Positions 36,054-45,792 of a stretch of 58,417 nt of DNA are shown in pieces. A model generated the notes under the pieces. It made no database searches and had not been told where the DNA came from. It was given only the letters and a program-made list of their open reading frames with translations. How positions within the stretch are numbered: position 1 is the stretch's first letter; each line of letters opens with the position of its first letter. The translations under genes were made by a program, and so were the position numbers. The stretch is from positions 1 to 58,417 of the forward strand of contig CALMIO010000012.1 of NCBI GenBank assembly GCA_937864035.1, given 5' to 3'. The DNA comes from an uncultured Pseudomonadota bacterium (GTDB lineage: Bacteria > Bdellovibrionota_C > UBA2361 > CALMIO01).

Positions 36054-36653
36054 TTAGTCTTTCCAACGGTTTCGCAAAAATGGCGATAACCTTGCAATGA
36101 GTTGGCACCTTTCAATAAACTCTGCCCATTCGATCAGTTCGCTTGTTAGCTCTTCGGCGGTTGGCAAGCTTATGCCTGATTCGCAGATCGCGCCTTCTGT
36201 TTCATTTTTTATTTTATTTCTGTAATACGCTAAAGAGCGATCTCCAAAGCGGCCTAGCTCAAAAAAATCCTCGGTCATGGCGATTGCAACTGGCACTCTG
36301 GCTCCACCGCAAAGACGCAGTTCGTCCCTGATCTCGGGATCTGCTTGGTTGTCGAGAAAGCGCGCCTTGATTTTTTCCGGCGCAAGCGTTTCAAGTTTAT
36401 GGATCATTGGAGCTTGACGAGCGCAATCACCGCACCAAGTGCCAGCTAAAACAAGAATATTAAGCTCGCGTTTGAAATTTTGGAAGCGCTTGTTTGTTTC
36501 TATTGGCACTATGATTTTTTCAAGATGTTTATGCCACCGTGCTTGTTCGGCTGGCGAACCGCCAGCTATAAACTGCCCGTAATCAAAAGCTTTATAAAAA
36601 GCTGTTCGCCAGAGGTTGGCGCGCAAATCGTAGGGGCCTGCCAAATTATTCAT
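36054..36653 (-). CDS. Thioredoxin-fold protein (Thioredoxin_9-like) with WCGDC
   Basis: 199 aa. LNILVLAGTWCGDCARQAPMIHKLE carries a CxxC active site (C74, C77), and GARVPVAIAMTEDF supplies the cis-Pro position. The longer N- and C-terminal extensions match the cytosolic thioredoxin-like group with a WCGDC motif rather than TrxA. Probably a thiol-disulfide enzyme of unknown partner; no signal peptide. ATG at 36653, divergent from the alpha-2-macroglobulin gene. Confidence 0.85.
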   Translation of the reverse strand: MNNLAGPYDLRANLWRTAFYKAFDYGQFIAGGSPAEQARWHKHLEKIIVPIETNKRFQNFKRELNILVLAGTWCGDCARQAPMIHKLETLAPEKIKARFLDNQADPEIRDELRLCGGARVPVAIAMTEDFFELGRFGDRSLAYYRNKIKNETEGAICESGISLPTAEELTSELIEWAEFIERCQLIARLSPFLRNRWKD

Positions 36654-36753
36654 TTCAATTTTCCCCCAACTTTAGTAAATTTCTAAATAGCATTATACAA
36701 TTTTTCCCTTGTAAATCAAAATAAAATTAACACTCTACTCTTGTTTGTATAAA

Positions 36754-39700
36754 ATGATATTAAAAACTCGCTTATTTAAATTTTTCCCTCTTTTTTTAAT
36801 GTTGCTCTTTGCTCAGATTTCTAAGGCGGAAGAGGTAAAGTTAATCAAAATGACCCCGTCGGGAGAAAATGTCGATGTTGGTCAAGAAGTTTTATTCGAG
36901 TTTGACAAAAAAATGGTTCGCTTGGGGGATTTTAAAGTTAAAAAAGCGCCGATTATTTTTTCTCCTAATTTAAATTGCGATTGGCGTTGGCTAAGTCAAA
37001 CCACCTTAGCTTGCAGGCTGAATAAAAAAGATCGGTTTAAATACGCCACCCGCTACTCTGTCAAATTCGTTGATCAGCTAGTCTCATTAGCTGGAGAAAA
37101 ATTTCAAAAACAACTAGAGCTTTCCTTTTCCACTGAAGTTCCGAAAATTAAGTACTCCCATCTGTTAAAATGGTTGTCGCCGAACAGAGCCACAATGCTA
37201 GTCGCCTTTAATCAAGAAGTTGATCAAGATTCCCTTGAAAACAAACTTTTCTTAACAAGACTTGACGCCAATCAGCAACCCGTTCTTGACAGCTCGGTAG
37301 TTGGTGTTTCGCTTAAAAATTGCGGCTCTGCGAGCGAATGTAAATTGTACCACAGTTGGGATGAAATGCGGCAGAAAGCGTTTTGGATCATTGAACCGAC
37401 TAAAGATCTGATGTTAAACGAACAGTATCAACTACGAGCACTGCCCGGAATTCTGGGTTTAGAAGGCTCTTTGCCTTCGGAGTTAGATGATCAAGCCTTA
37501 ACTTTTCGAACCTTTAAGAAATTTCAGTTTCTAGGAATTAAATGTTCAAGCTTGACTCAAATTAGCAAAGAGGAAAAGCAGGATTATTTCAACCGAGAAG
37601 AACACGAAAGCGATTTTTATAAAACTATTTTTTTAAAACCAGATATTGGAGTTGAGCCAACAACCGCTGATGGGGTTATTTTAAAGGGAGCTCTTTGTAA
37701 TCCGTTTGGTCCGGCATCTTTAATTTTTACCGTTCCACCGAACATCAGCTCGCTTGCCAAAGGACTGCGATTTGATCCGCCTCTTTTTAAAGAGGGAGCT
37801 TTTCAGGAAGATCCTTGGCTGAATGTTTATGTTGATGATGTTTTTAATGATACTGCCGCGACTTTTGATGATTCTTACGTGTTATTTCCTTTGCCTTTGT
37901 CCGCCAGTACTAAGTATCGTTTGACGATTAATAAGGAAAATCTCAAAGATCAATTCGGTAGGGAACTTGCCGCCTCCGTCGATATAAGTTTTCAAACTGG
38001 AGATCGCAACCCTAGGTTAGCTTTGCCTGATAAAATTTCGGTATTAGAGCTTAAAAGCTCAAGCCAGCTTGGGATTATTCCGACTAACCTCAAAAAAATT
38101 GATCTAACCTATCTGACTTATGGTTCAGCTAATGGCAAAGATTCTGTTTCTCAAATAAAACAAGAGGTTATATCTTTGCCTGATGTTAAAAACCTAGCTT
38201 ATTATTTTCCTTTTGATGCTCGCGCCAGACTTGGAGGGCGAAGTGGCATTTTAAACGGAATATTCCGCTATGCCGATAACTTTAATAGCGTCCGCGAACT
38301 GCCATTCTCCGTACAGGTGACACCTTTCGCGGCGCATTTTAAAAAAGGTTATTTTAACAGCTTGGCGTGGATAACTGATCTGGCAACTGGAAAGCCAGTA
38401 AAGGGGGCGAAAGTTTCTTTGGTTACTTTTGAAAAAGACGAAAACGAAAATTTGTATAACGCTTTTAACTGGAAGTTTCGCTCTCAAACCACTCTTTTAA
38501 GCGAAACTGTTAGTGATGAATTCGGAGTTGCGGAGCTTGCCGGGGCTCAAAGTTTGCCAAATTACGATCATGCAAAAGAATTGGTATTAAAGGTTTCTAA
38601 GGATGGCGAAACAGCTTTTCTGCCGATAAACTATGGTTTCAGAGTTTCGCTTGAAGATAAGTATTCTTTTGTTCGCTCTCAAAAAGACCGTTCGGTAGCT
38701 TGGGGTTATACAGCTCAGGGCATTTATAAGCCAGGAGAAAAGGTGGCTTTTAAAATGTTTTTACGCGAACAGGAAAATTTAGGGTTTAAACTGCCGCCAG
38801 CCGGTCAATATTTGCTACGTCTGACTGATTCCGCTCATAACCTGATAGCCGAGATTGCTCAAGTTGAACCTTCGCAATTTGGTTCAATAAATGGCGAATT
38901 TAGATTGCCAAACTCAGCAGCTGTCGGTTGGTATGAGATAGAAGTAGTCGAGCTAAAAAAAGATAGCCAGAATTTAATTAGGCGAATTTCTTTTTTAGTG
39001 GCGGACTATGTGCCAGCTCCGTTCGCCACCAAGGTTTCTTTGAATAAATCGGCTGTTTTTCCGGGGGAAGATCTAAGTATTGAGACTTATGGTTTGTTTC
39101 ATTCCGGTGGACCGTTTAAGGGAGCGCCAGTGAAAACAGCCATTAATTTTGAAGCTCGTCAATTTAAGCCTAGAAATCCTCGCCTTAATGGTTTTTCCTT
39201 TGATTTCTCCGATTATTTTGAGGCTGAGAGTGAGCCGACAAGCTTACTGTTTGCTCAGCGAAGTGGTTATCTTGGAGAAAATGGCGATTTTCATATTGAT
39301 CAAAAGATTTCTGCCGCTGATATTAAAGCTCCTTACGGAGAAGTTATCGTTGAATCTTCAATTAGCGATGATCGCGGCGCTAGCACTAGTGGACGAGCGA
39401 CAGCCACTTATTTTGGACAGAAGAACTTTATAGGCTTCAAAAGCAAAGAGTGGTTTTTTCAAGTTGGCAAATCTTCGGCGATTGACGTTGTGGTTGTTGA
39501 TCAAGATGGAAATTTGGCAACCGGCATTCCTTTTGCGATCGAAGTTCAAAAACTGGAGCGGTTCGCTGTTCGCGCTAAGAGCTCTGGCGATAGTTATGTT
39601 TCGGATGCGACTGAAAGATGGCAGACAATTTCAAGCTGTGAGCTTGTTTCCGCCGCCGAACCGGTGAAGTGCGATTTTACTCTTAATGCTGCTGGTGAAG

Positions 39701-42636
39701 TTAGATTCGTGGGGAGTTTTAAAGAGAACAAAAATGCTCCGGCGCAAACATTTCTTCGCAGCTACGGAGTTGGTGCTGGAGATGTTTATTGGTCAAGCCA
39801 TTCTAGCCACTGGGTTGATCTTGTGCCTGAGCGCAAAGACTACAAGGTTGGCGAGACCGCTCGTTTTATTTTGAAAAATCCATTTGTTGGAGCTAGAGCG
39901 CTATTGACTGTTGAAAGGCTTGGGGTAATAAGCCGCCGCGAACTTACGCTTTCCTCGCCGGTTGAGATTATTAGTTTGCCAATTACCGCGCAAATGTATC
40001 CTCAAGCATATGTTTCTGTTCTACTTTTTTCTCCCCGTGTTGCTGACGCGCCGATAGCTGGCGAGGTTGATCTTGGCAAGCCAACTTTTAGAATAGGCGG
40101 GGCAGATATAAATGTTGAAGATCCTGATCGTCTTTTACAGGTGAAAATCTCTCCAGAGAGAGAAGTTTATAAACCGCGCGATCAAGTTAAATTAACCGTT
40201 AAAGTTGCGGCGGCTAATCATCAAGCTTTAGGAAAACCAGTTGAGGTTGGTTTGGTGGTTATTGATGAAGCTGTTTTGGCTCTTAACAGCAAGGGATTGA
40301 AATATTACGATCCTCTGCAAGATTATTTTAACGGCGCGACCTTTGAGATTGAAAATTATAATCTGCTTTTAAAATTAGTTGGGCTCCGCAATTTTCACAA
40401 AAAAGGAGCCAATCCCGGTGGTGGAGGCATGGATCGCAATATCTCTTTGCGGGATGTTTTTAAATCGGTTGCTTATTGGAATCCGGCGATTATTACTGAT
40501 TCCTCTGGCTTGGCGGAAGCCTTTTTTGAGCTACCTGACAACTTGACTGGTTGGAGAGCAATCGCGGTTGTTGCTGATAAAGATGATCGCTTTGGACTAG
40601 GTTCGACAGCTTTTAAAGTCAATCAAGATATCGAAATTAGGCCGGCTTTGCCGAACCATTTGCGCCAAGGTGATCAACTAAAAGCTAAATTCACGGTTTT
40701 AAACAGAGAAAGCCAAATTGGAGATTATGTCGTCAACGCTTTGGTCCAGTATCCAAGCGGCTTAAAGAAAACTTTCGAAGAAACTCTCTCAATCAAGCCT
40801 TTTGAAAGGCAGGAGTTTGTTTTTGATTTGCTGGCGGAAGAGGTTGGGGAAGTTTTAATCAGAGTTGTCGCCAGTAAGAGTAAATCAAACGCCAAAGATG
40901 ATCTGTTAGCGAGGCTTAATGTTTTACCGCTTCAAGCAGAGGAATTTTCGGTAGTCGCTGGCTCTTTGGAAAAAGAGGGAAGTGAAGCTGTTGCAATTCA
41001 AATTCCAAGCGATGCTAAAAACAATCAAGCAAGGTTATTGGCTCAGGCATCACCTTCTTTGCTTTCTGCTTTTGAACAGCTAATTAGCTTTGCCAGAGAT
41101 TACCCTTATGATTGCTGGGAGCAAAAAATTAGTCGCGCTTATTTGGCGGCGGTTTATCTAAAGTTAACCGAAGGTGGTAGTGATAGAAGACTAGCGGCAA
41201 CTTGGCCGAAAGCTCGAGAATTTTTATTGGAAACTTTGTCTCAAATTAGCGATTACCAAGCTACCAGCGGTGGTATTGGTTTTTACAGCAAAGATAGCCG
41301 TTACGTTTCTCCTTATTTAAGTGGCTATACTCTGATGCTTAGCTCAAAATTTGCTGAACTTGGGCATAAATTTAGCTCTGATTCAATAACTAAGCTCAAT
41401 AGTTACATTAGCGGTTTGCTTCAGGAAAGCCAGCTGTCTCCTGAAAATCGCGCGATGCTCTCAACTTTTTTGGCGGAAGCCGGAGATGGTGATCTTTCTT
41501 TACTTTCTCAGCTCTTTGATTATGCCGAGCAAGCTGGGATTGGTGCCAAAGTTGATCTGTTAAGCGGCTGGACTAAGCTCAATGGCGACGCGATGGCGGC
41601 GCAAAGATTAATCTCTGATGTTCTCGCTTTAGCGGAAGATAGAGGTACAACGGTTAATTTTAAATTTTCCGATAATGAGTCGCCCCTTTATTCTAATCTC
41701 AAATTAAATTGTAGAATTTTGTCTTTGATAGCTTTGCCAGAAATTCGCGCGCGGTATAAAATTTCTGAAGACTTGCCGATTAAACTTGCGGCTTCTATAA
41801 ATCAACTGCTTGCTCAGCGAGTTAAATTTTTGGATACAAACTCAGCTGTTTATTGTGGGGCGGCGTTGGTTGACTACGCTAAATTTTACGAATTAAAAGC
41901 TCCTAACTATAATTTTTCATTTCAGCTTGATCGAGATTCATCGCCCATGCTTACTGGCAGTTTTAAATCTTTTTTTAACTCGCCTTTGCTAGGAGAAAAC
42001 CTTTTGATAGGCGGTAGCGCCGACACGCCTAGTGGCGGCAGATCATTGTTAATTAATAAAAGAGGAGCAGATGGGCGCCTTTATTATCAGCTTACTTTAA
42101 ATTATCAGCCAGAACACGCACCGTCAAAGGTTAACGCTGGTATCGAAGTTCACAGGGAGTATTCCGTTAAACGGGGAGGAGCTTTTCATGTTTTGCGAAG
42201 CGGCGAAGAGGTTAGTACGGGAGATCTAATCAAGGTTGATCTTTTGATCACCCTGCCCAAGTCGGGAAATTTTGTGGTGGTTGACGATCCAGTGATTGGC
42301 GCTCTGCAACCTTTGGATTTTGAGTTGGCGACGGCGGCTGTTTCTGATCTTAGAGACGCTCTTGATCTGCCAACTGTGGGAACGACGATTAACCCTGCTT
42401 TGATCACCACTCAGTTTGATTCTGACGCTTATATGTACGGTTTTTATCGAAAAGATCTAAAGCTAGCAAATGTTAAATACTATTCGGAAGCGGTATCTGC
42501 CGGACAACACCATCTTTATTATTTGGCGCAAGTTGTCGCCAAAGGTGATTTTCAGGCGCCTTTAGCGTTTGCGCAAGAGATGTACGCGCCTCACATTTTT
42601 GGTTCGAGCGAGCCGTTTTTCTTAAAAGTTAGATAA
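36754..42636 (+). CDS. Bacterial alpha-2-macroglobulin with thioester motif
   Basis: 1960 aa from the ATG at 36754; a TTG at 36745 is possible but the signal peptide starts neatly at the ATG (LFKFFPLFLMLLFAQISKA). Periplasmic protease trap of the YfhM/ECAM type. Visible parts are MG-like domains through the first ~1000 residues, the A2M domain near GLAEAFFELPDNLTGWRAIAVV, and the thioester site YPYDCWEQKISRAYL with Cys at residue 1454 (codon 41113-41115), against CLEQ in E. coli. There is no lipobox Cys after the signal, unlike YfhM, so it may be soluble. Its last base is shared with the first base of pbpC (TAATG), the classical A2M-PBP1C pair in which the trap protects a breached wall while PBP1C repairs it. 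Confidence 0.92.
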   Translation: MILKTRLFKFFPLFLMLLFAQISKAEEVKLIKMTPSGENVDVGQEVLFEFDKKMVRLGDFKVKKAPIIFSPNLNCDWRWLSQTTLACRLNKKDRFKYATRYSVKFVDQLVSLAGEKFQKQLELSFSTEVPKIKYSHLLKWLSPNRATMLVAFNQEVDQDSLENKLFLTRLDANQQPVLDSSVVGVSLKNCGSASECKLYHSWDEMRQKAFWIIEPTKDLMLNEQYQLRALPGILGLEGSLPSELDDQALTFRTFKKFQFLGIKCSSLTQISKEEKQDYFNREEHESDFYKTIFLKPDIGVEPTTADGVILKGALCNPFGPASLIFTVPPNISSLAKGLRFDPPLFKEGAFQEDPWLNVYVDDVFNDTAATFDDSYVLFPLPLSASTKYRLTINKENLKDQFGRELAASVDISFQTGDRNPRLALPDKISVLELKSSSQLGIIPTNLKKIDLTYLTYGSANGKDSVSQIKQEVISLPDVKNLAYYFPFDARARLGGRSGILNGIFRYADNFNSVRELPFSVQVTPFAAHFKKGYFNSLAWITDLATGKPVKGAKVSLVTFEKDENENLYNAFNWKFRSQTTLLSETVSDEFGVAELAGAQSLPNYDHAKELVLKVSKDGETAFLPINYGFRVSLEDKYSFVRSQKDRSVAWGYTAQGIYKPGEKVAFKMFLREQENLGFKLPPAGQYLLRLTDSAHNLIAEIAQVEPSQFGSINGEFRLPNSAAVGWYEIEVVELKKDSQNLIRRISFLVADYVPAPFATKVSLNKSAVFPGEDLSIETYGLFHSGGPFKGAPVKTAINFEARQFKPRNPRLNGFSFDFSDYFEAESEPTSLLFAQRSGYLGENGDFHIDQKISAADIKAPYGEVIVESSISDDRGASTSGRATATYFGQKNFIGFKSKEWFFQVGKSSAIDVVVVDQDGNLATGIPFAIEVQKLERFAVRAKSSGDSYVSDATERWQTISSCELVSAAEPVKCDFTLNAAGEVRFVGSFKENKNAPAQTFLRSYGVGAGDVYWSSHSSHWVDLVPERKDYKVGETARFILKNPFVGARALLTVERLGVISRRELTLSSPVEIISLPITAQMYPQAYVSVLLFSPRVADAPIAGEVDLGKPTFRIGGADINVEDPDRLLQVKISPEREVYKPRDQVKLTVKVAAANHQALGKPVEVGLVVIDEAVLALNSKGLKYYDPLQDYFNGATFEIENYNLLLKLVGLRNFHKKGANPGGGGMDRNISLRDVFKSVAYWNPAIITDSSGLAEAFFELPDNLTGWRAIAVVADKDDRFGLGSTAFKVNQDIEIRPALPNHLRQGDQLKAKFTVLNRESQIGDYVVNALVQYPSGLKKTFEETLSIKPFERQEFVFDLLAEEVGEVLIRVVASKSKSNAKDDLLARLNVLPLQAEEFSVVAGSLEKEGSEAVAIQIPSDAKNNQARLLAQASPSLLSAFEQLISFARDYPYDCWEQKISRAYLAAVYLKLTEGGSDRRLAATWPKAREFLLETLSQISDYQATSGGIGFYSKDSRYVSPYLSGYTLMLSSKFAELGHKFSSDSITKLNSYISGLLQESQLSPENRAMLSTFLAEAGDGDLSLLSQLFDYAEQAGIGAKVDLLSGWTKLNGDAMAAQRLISDVLALAEDRGTTVNFKFSDNESPLYSNLKLNCRILSLIALPEIRARYKISEDLPIKLAASINQLLAQRVKFLDTNSAVYCGAALVDYAKFYELKAPNYNFSFQLDRDSSPMLTGSFKSFFNSPLLGENLLIGGSADTPSGGRSLLINKRGADGRLYYQLTLNYQPEHAPSKVNAGIEVHREYSVKRGGAFHVLRSGEEVSTGDLIKVDLLITLPKSGNFVVVDDPVIGALQPLDFELATAAVSDLRDALDLPTVGTTINPALITTQFDSDAYMYGFYRKDLKLANVKYYSEAVSAGQHHLYYLAQVVAKGDFQAPLAFAQEMYAPHIFGSSEPFFLKVR

Positions 42637-44780
42637 TGACTTTTAGTTGTTTGTCGGCAAGAGCGCCGTCGCTTGTCGGCGTTTTGTTTTTTGTGATTGT
42701 TGGTCTGCTGGCGTGTGCTGGATTGTTAATGAATTTTTTCTCTGCCGATCCGTTAAACAAATTTTCGGAGAATTGTTCCGGCTATAAAACGATCTTGGAT
42801 CGCTATGGCAAGGTGATTGCGAAAATCGCTGATGGCGAGTTGAATTGTTTCGTTGATTTACGGCTTGACTCTTTCCCATCTTTGCTTGAGCGAGCGGTTG
42901 TTTTTTCGGAAGATCGCCGTTTTTGGAGGCATGCTGGCGTAGATCTTCGTGGCAAGGCGCGAGCAATTGTCAGAAATCTCTCTAAACTTTCTCTAATCGA
43001 AGGAGGCAGTACTATTTCTGAACAGTTAGTTCGCCTTACTTATAAGCCAGAGCGTGGCGTCTTGGCTCGGCTTAAACAGGGATTGCTTGCCGCTAGGCTT
43101 GAATTTTTTAGATCTAAAAAAGAGATTTTGCGCGATTATCTCAATCAAGCGCCGGCGGCTGGCGCTCAGAGAGGCGTTGAATCGGGGGCTCGTTATCTTT
43201 TTGGCAGAAGCGTTTGGTCGCTTAGCGCGGCTGAAATTTTATCTTTGGCTGTAGTGTTAAAATCGCCAAGTCGTTATAAAAGCGTGTCGAGTTCAGACAA
43301 ACTGCGAGCGGCAACCGCTCGGCTCGCGCTAGAAATGTTTGGAGAGGGGTTTTTGTCTCTCTATCAATTTAGACAGGTTGTTTTATCTTTAAATGATCTT
43401 AAAATTAAGGATCGAAAGCAATCTCAGGTTGACAAAGATTTTTTTCACTTTCTGCGGAGTTGGCAGGAAAAATTTGTCGGTAACGTCGTCTTGACAACTC
43501 TTGATAGCCAATTGCAAAATTTTGTTCGCCGCTTGCTTGCTCAAAGGCTTCGTTCTTTGTCTAACAGTCAAATTCAAAACGCCGCCGCTTTGGTAGTTGA
43601 CTTTAAGCACGCCGAAGTTTTGGCTTGGATTAACGGTCATGATTTTTTTGGTGGGGCGGACGGGGATCAATATGATGCAGTTTTAATTCCAAGGCAAGCT
43701 GGTTCAACCTTGAAACCTTTTCTTTACTGCTTGGCTTTTGAAAATGGCTTTACGCCGTCGGATTTGATTGAAGATTCTCCTCTTTCAGTTGGTGTTGGCA
43801 GTGGAGTTCATAATTTTAGAAATTACAGTAGACGTTTTTACGGGCTGGTTACGTTAAGCGAAGGACTTGGCAGTTCGCTTAATATACCGGCGATTCGGCT
43901 GTTGAAATTTATCGGCTTAGATTCTTTTTATTTCCGACTAAAGGCTCTCTCTTTTTCGACTCTATCTGAGAGCGGTGATTTTTACGGGGAGGGGCTGGCT
44001 CTTGGCAACGCCGAAGTTACTCTCTTTGATTTGGTTAGGGCATACACGGCGCTTGCCAACAGGGGTAAAATGATTCACCCCAAAGTTTTTCCCGAGGAGG
44101 CAAAAGAGAGATTTTTTGCCAAAGAAGTTTTTCTCGAAAAGTCAGCTAGGCTTGTAACCAGCGTTTTGAGTGACGGCAACGCACGTTCTCTTGAGTTTGG
44201 CAGAAACGGCCTTCTCAGTTTTCCTTATTTAACGGCGGTTAAAACGGGAACTTCGAATGATTTTAACGATCTTTGGGCGATCGGTTATAATGGCCGCTTC
44301 GTGGTCGGAGTTTGGTTCGGTAATTTAAATCGCAAGCCAACGCGGGGAGAAACAAGCTCTTCGGTGGCAGCCTTGGCGTTACGAGGTATTTTTGACAAAC
44401 TTTCTCGCCGCTATCCGATTGAGCCTCCTTTGCGGGACCCAGATTATCTCTCCCCAATAGTCGCTGTCAGTGACAGAGAGTCGCTCGATGATAATCGAAT
44501 CTTCGAATATTCGCCAAAAGTTATTTTTCCAACTCCCGGATTAAAGGTTGCTTATGATCCTCGAGTGCCGCTTTCTCTGCAGAAGATGCGCTTTAGAATA
44601 ACTACTGCCTGCGTGGCTCAAAAAGTGGAGTGGTTTTTGGATGACAGAGAAATTGCGGTCGGTGCGGAGTCTTCGCTGTTATGGCAAATTGAGAAAGGAG
44701 ATCACTCTGTACAAGCTGTGGTTGAATGTGTTGGCGGCGATAAATTAAAAAGCAATAAAATTAATTTTAAAGTTATTTAA
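42636..44780 (+). CDS. pbpC: Penicillin-binding protein 1C (glycosyltransferase/transpeptidase)
   Basis: 714 aa. Membrane anchor ~residues 14-34. GT51 domain with catalytic Glu in VVFSEDRRFWRHAGVD, then EGGSTISEQLVRL. Transpeptidase domain with the SxxK motif in RQAGSTLKPFLY, SxN in GSSLNIPAIRLL, and KTGTSNDFNDLWAIGYN. The C-terminal ~90 residues (IIFPTPGLKVAYDP...) match the BiPBP_C domain specific to PBP1C. Translationally coupled to the alpha-2-macroglobulin gene by TAATG. Confidence 0.95.
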   Translation: MTFSCLSARAPSLVGVLFFVIVGLLACAGLLMNFFSADPLNKFSENCSGYKTILDRYGKVIAKIADGELNCFVDLRLDSFPSLLERAVVFSEDRRFWRHAGVDLRGKARAIVRNLSKLSLIEGGSTISEQLVRLTYKPERGVLARLKQGLLAARLEFFRSKKEILRDYLNQAPAAGAQRGVESGARYLFGRSVWSLSAAEILSLAVVLKSPSRYKSVSSSDKLRAATARLALEMFGEGFLSLYQFRQVVLSLNDLKIKDRKQSQVDKDFFHFLRSWQEKFVGNVVLTTLDSQLQNFVRRLLAQRLRSLSNSQIQNAAALVVDFKHAEVLAWINGHDFFGGADGDQYDAVLIPRQAGSTLKPFLYCLAFENGFTPSDLIEDSPLSVGVGSGVHNFRNYSRRFYGLVTLSEGLGSSLNIPAIRLLKFIGLDSFYFRLKALSFSTLSESGDFYGEGLALGNAEVTLFDLVRAYTALANRGKMIHPKVFPEEAKERFFAKEVFLEKSARLVTSVLSDGNARSLEFGRNGLLSFPYLTAVKTGTSNDFNDLWAIGYNGRFVVGVWFGNLNRKPTRGETSSSVAALALRGIFDKLSRRYPIEPPLRDPDYLSPIVAVSDRESLDDNRIFEYSPKVIFPTPGLKVAYDPRVPLSLQKMRFRITTACVAQKVEWFLDDREIAVGAESSLLWQIEKGDHSVQAVVECVGGDKLKSNKINFKVI

Positions 44781-44847
44781 TGGTGGTTGGAAAATTACTC
44801 TTGTTAATTTTGATGGTAAAAATTTGCCGTCAGTATGCTCTTGTTTT

Positions 44848-45792
44848 TTAATAGTTTGCTGGTGGAAAACTTAAAATAATTTGTTCTGCGCCAGCTCGCA
44901 AGTATTTTTTGATTAAGTCGTTTATTTCCGAAATTTTCCTTTCGCCGGCAGAGCTGAAAGCGATCAACTTGGCTTCGGGATTGATCGACTTGATCGCCTC
45001 TTTAATTGGCGAAAAAAACTCGCTGGTTTCTGCTGCTGGTTTAACAACGACCGCGTTTGCGCCACCCTTGATTTCGGCAATCGCGTTGTTTACCGCGTCT
45101 TGAAGGTTACCTTTTGGTAAATGATAAGATTTTTTAATCTTGCGCGCGTGTTCTCCTCGGAACGCTTGATAAAGATCTGATTCAAATTTACAGCATTGAG
45201 AGATTATCTCTGGTTGGAGAGGCATTTTTTCTTCGGCGGCTGTTTGTAAAATTTGACGGCTGAGATCTGGTATCATCGCGCTTGGCATTATTTTGCTTGC
45301 TCCTAATTTTAAAGCGATTATTGCGAGTTCGATTAGCAGTTTGCTTGAAGCTTCGATATTAAAAGAGCGATCGTTATTGATGATTCTGCAATGGTTATGA
45401 TCTAAGAACTGGCAGAGGCAAAGATCGATTATTATTCCTTTTTTTTCTTGTTCTGTTAGAGGGTTTAAAAAAGATCGATAAATTTTCTCAGCTTTTTCCT
45501 TTATTAAATTCTCTATGTTTTCTCGATCTGAGATGTGATCGTTAATAATGCGCTGATTTAAAACAGGGTAAACGACTACGTTTTGATAATCCAAAGTCTG
45601 TATTTTTCTAAATTCCGCTAGAGATTTTGAAGAGACTGTATTATGATCTGTTGTCGATCCAAGAGTTAATCCGATCTCTTCCTTCGCGAATAAGGTTGGC
45701 GTAACATACACTCTCAGCTCGCTAGGGATATTAGCAAGGATTTGCGATTTATCTTTTTGAGATTTCTCTGGTTGTTTTACTAATGACATCAT
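44848..45792 (-). CDS. Divergent HemB (porphobilinogen synthase)-like protein
   Basis: 314 aa. The core aligns by eye to HemB. DLCLCQFLDHNHC carries the three zinc-type Cys (125, 127, 135) and the preceding Asp; MPSAMIPDLSRQIL stands for APSDMMDGRV; CCKFESDLYQAFR keeps one Schiff-base Lys (202) where HemB has KFASxFYGPFR; AVVVKPA keeps the second Lys (251); SSAGE stands for the VSGEY loop; and the end RAGAEQIILSF matches. Spacings between these Cys and Lys are within a few residues of E. coli HemB. But the N-terminal ~110 residues and the MDPAN, GPFRDA and YYA substrate-site motifs are not conserved. Enzyme or paralogue with a new role is open. The start (ATG at 45792 or 45789) overlaps the dnaE start head to head. 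Confidence 0.75.
   Translation of the reverse strand: MMSLVKQPEKSQKDKSQILANIPSELRVYVTPTLFAKEEIGLTLGSTTDHNTVSSKSLAEFRKIQTLDYQNVVVYPVLNQRIINDHISDRENIENLIKEKAEKIYRSFLNPLTEQEKKGIIIDLCLCQFLDHNHCRIINNDRSFNIEASSKLLIELAIIALKLGASKIMPSAMIPDLSRQILQTAAEEKMPLQPEIISQCCKFESDLYQAFRGEHARKIKKSYHLPKGNLQDAVNNAIAEIKGGANAVVVKPAAETSEFFSPIKEAIKSINPEAKLIAFSSAGERKISEINDLIKKYLRAGAEQIILSFPPANY

Noticed and set aside
36745..36753. TTG start for the alpha-2-macroglobulin gene
   Set aside because: The ATG three codons later begins a clean signal peptide and no ribosome binding site favours the TTG.
44848..45792. Reading the HemB-like gene as a generic TIM-barrel or metabolic aldolase
   Set aside because: The joint presence and spacing of the CxCx7C site and both Lys motifs (KFES..., VKPA) are specific to the HemB family by eye.
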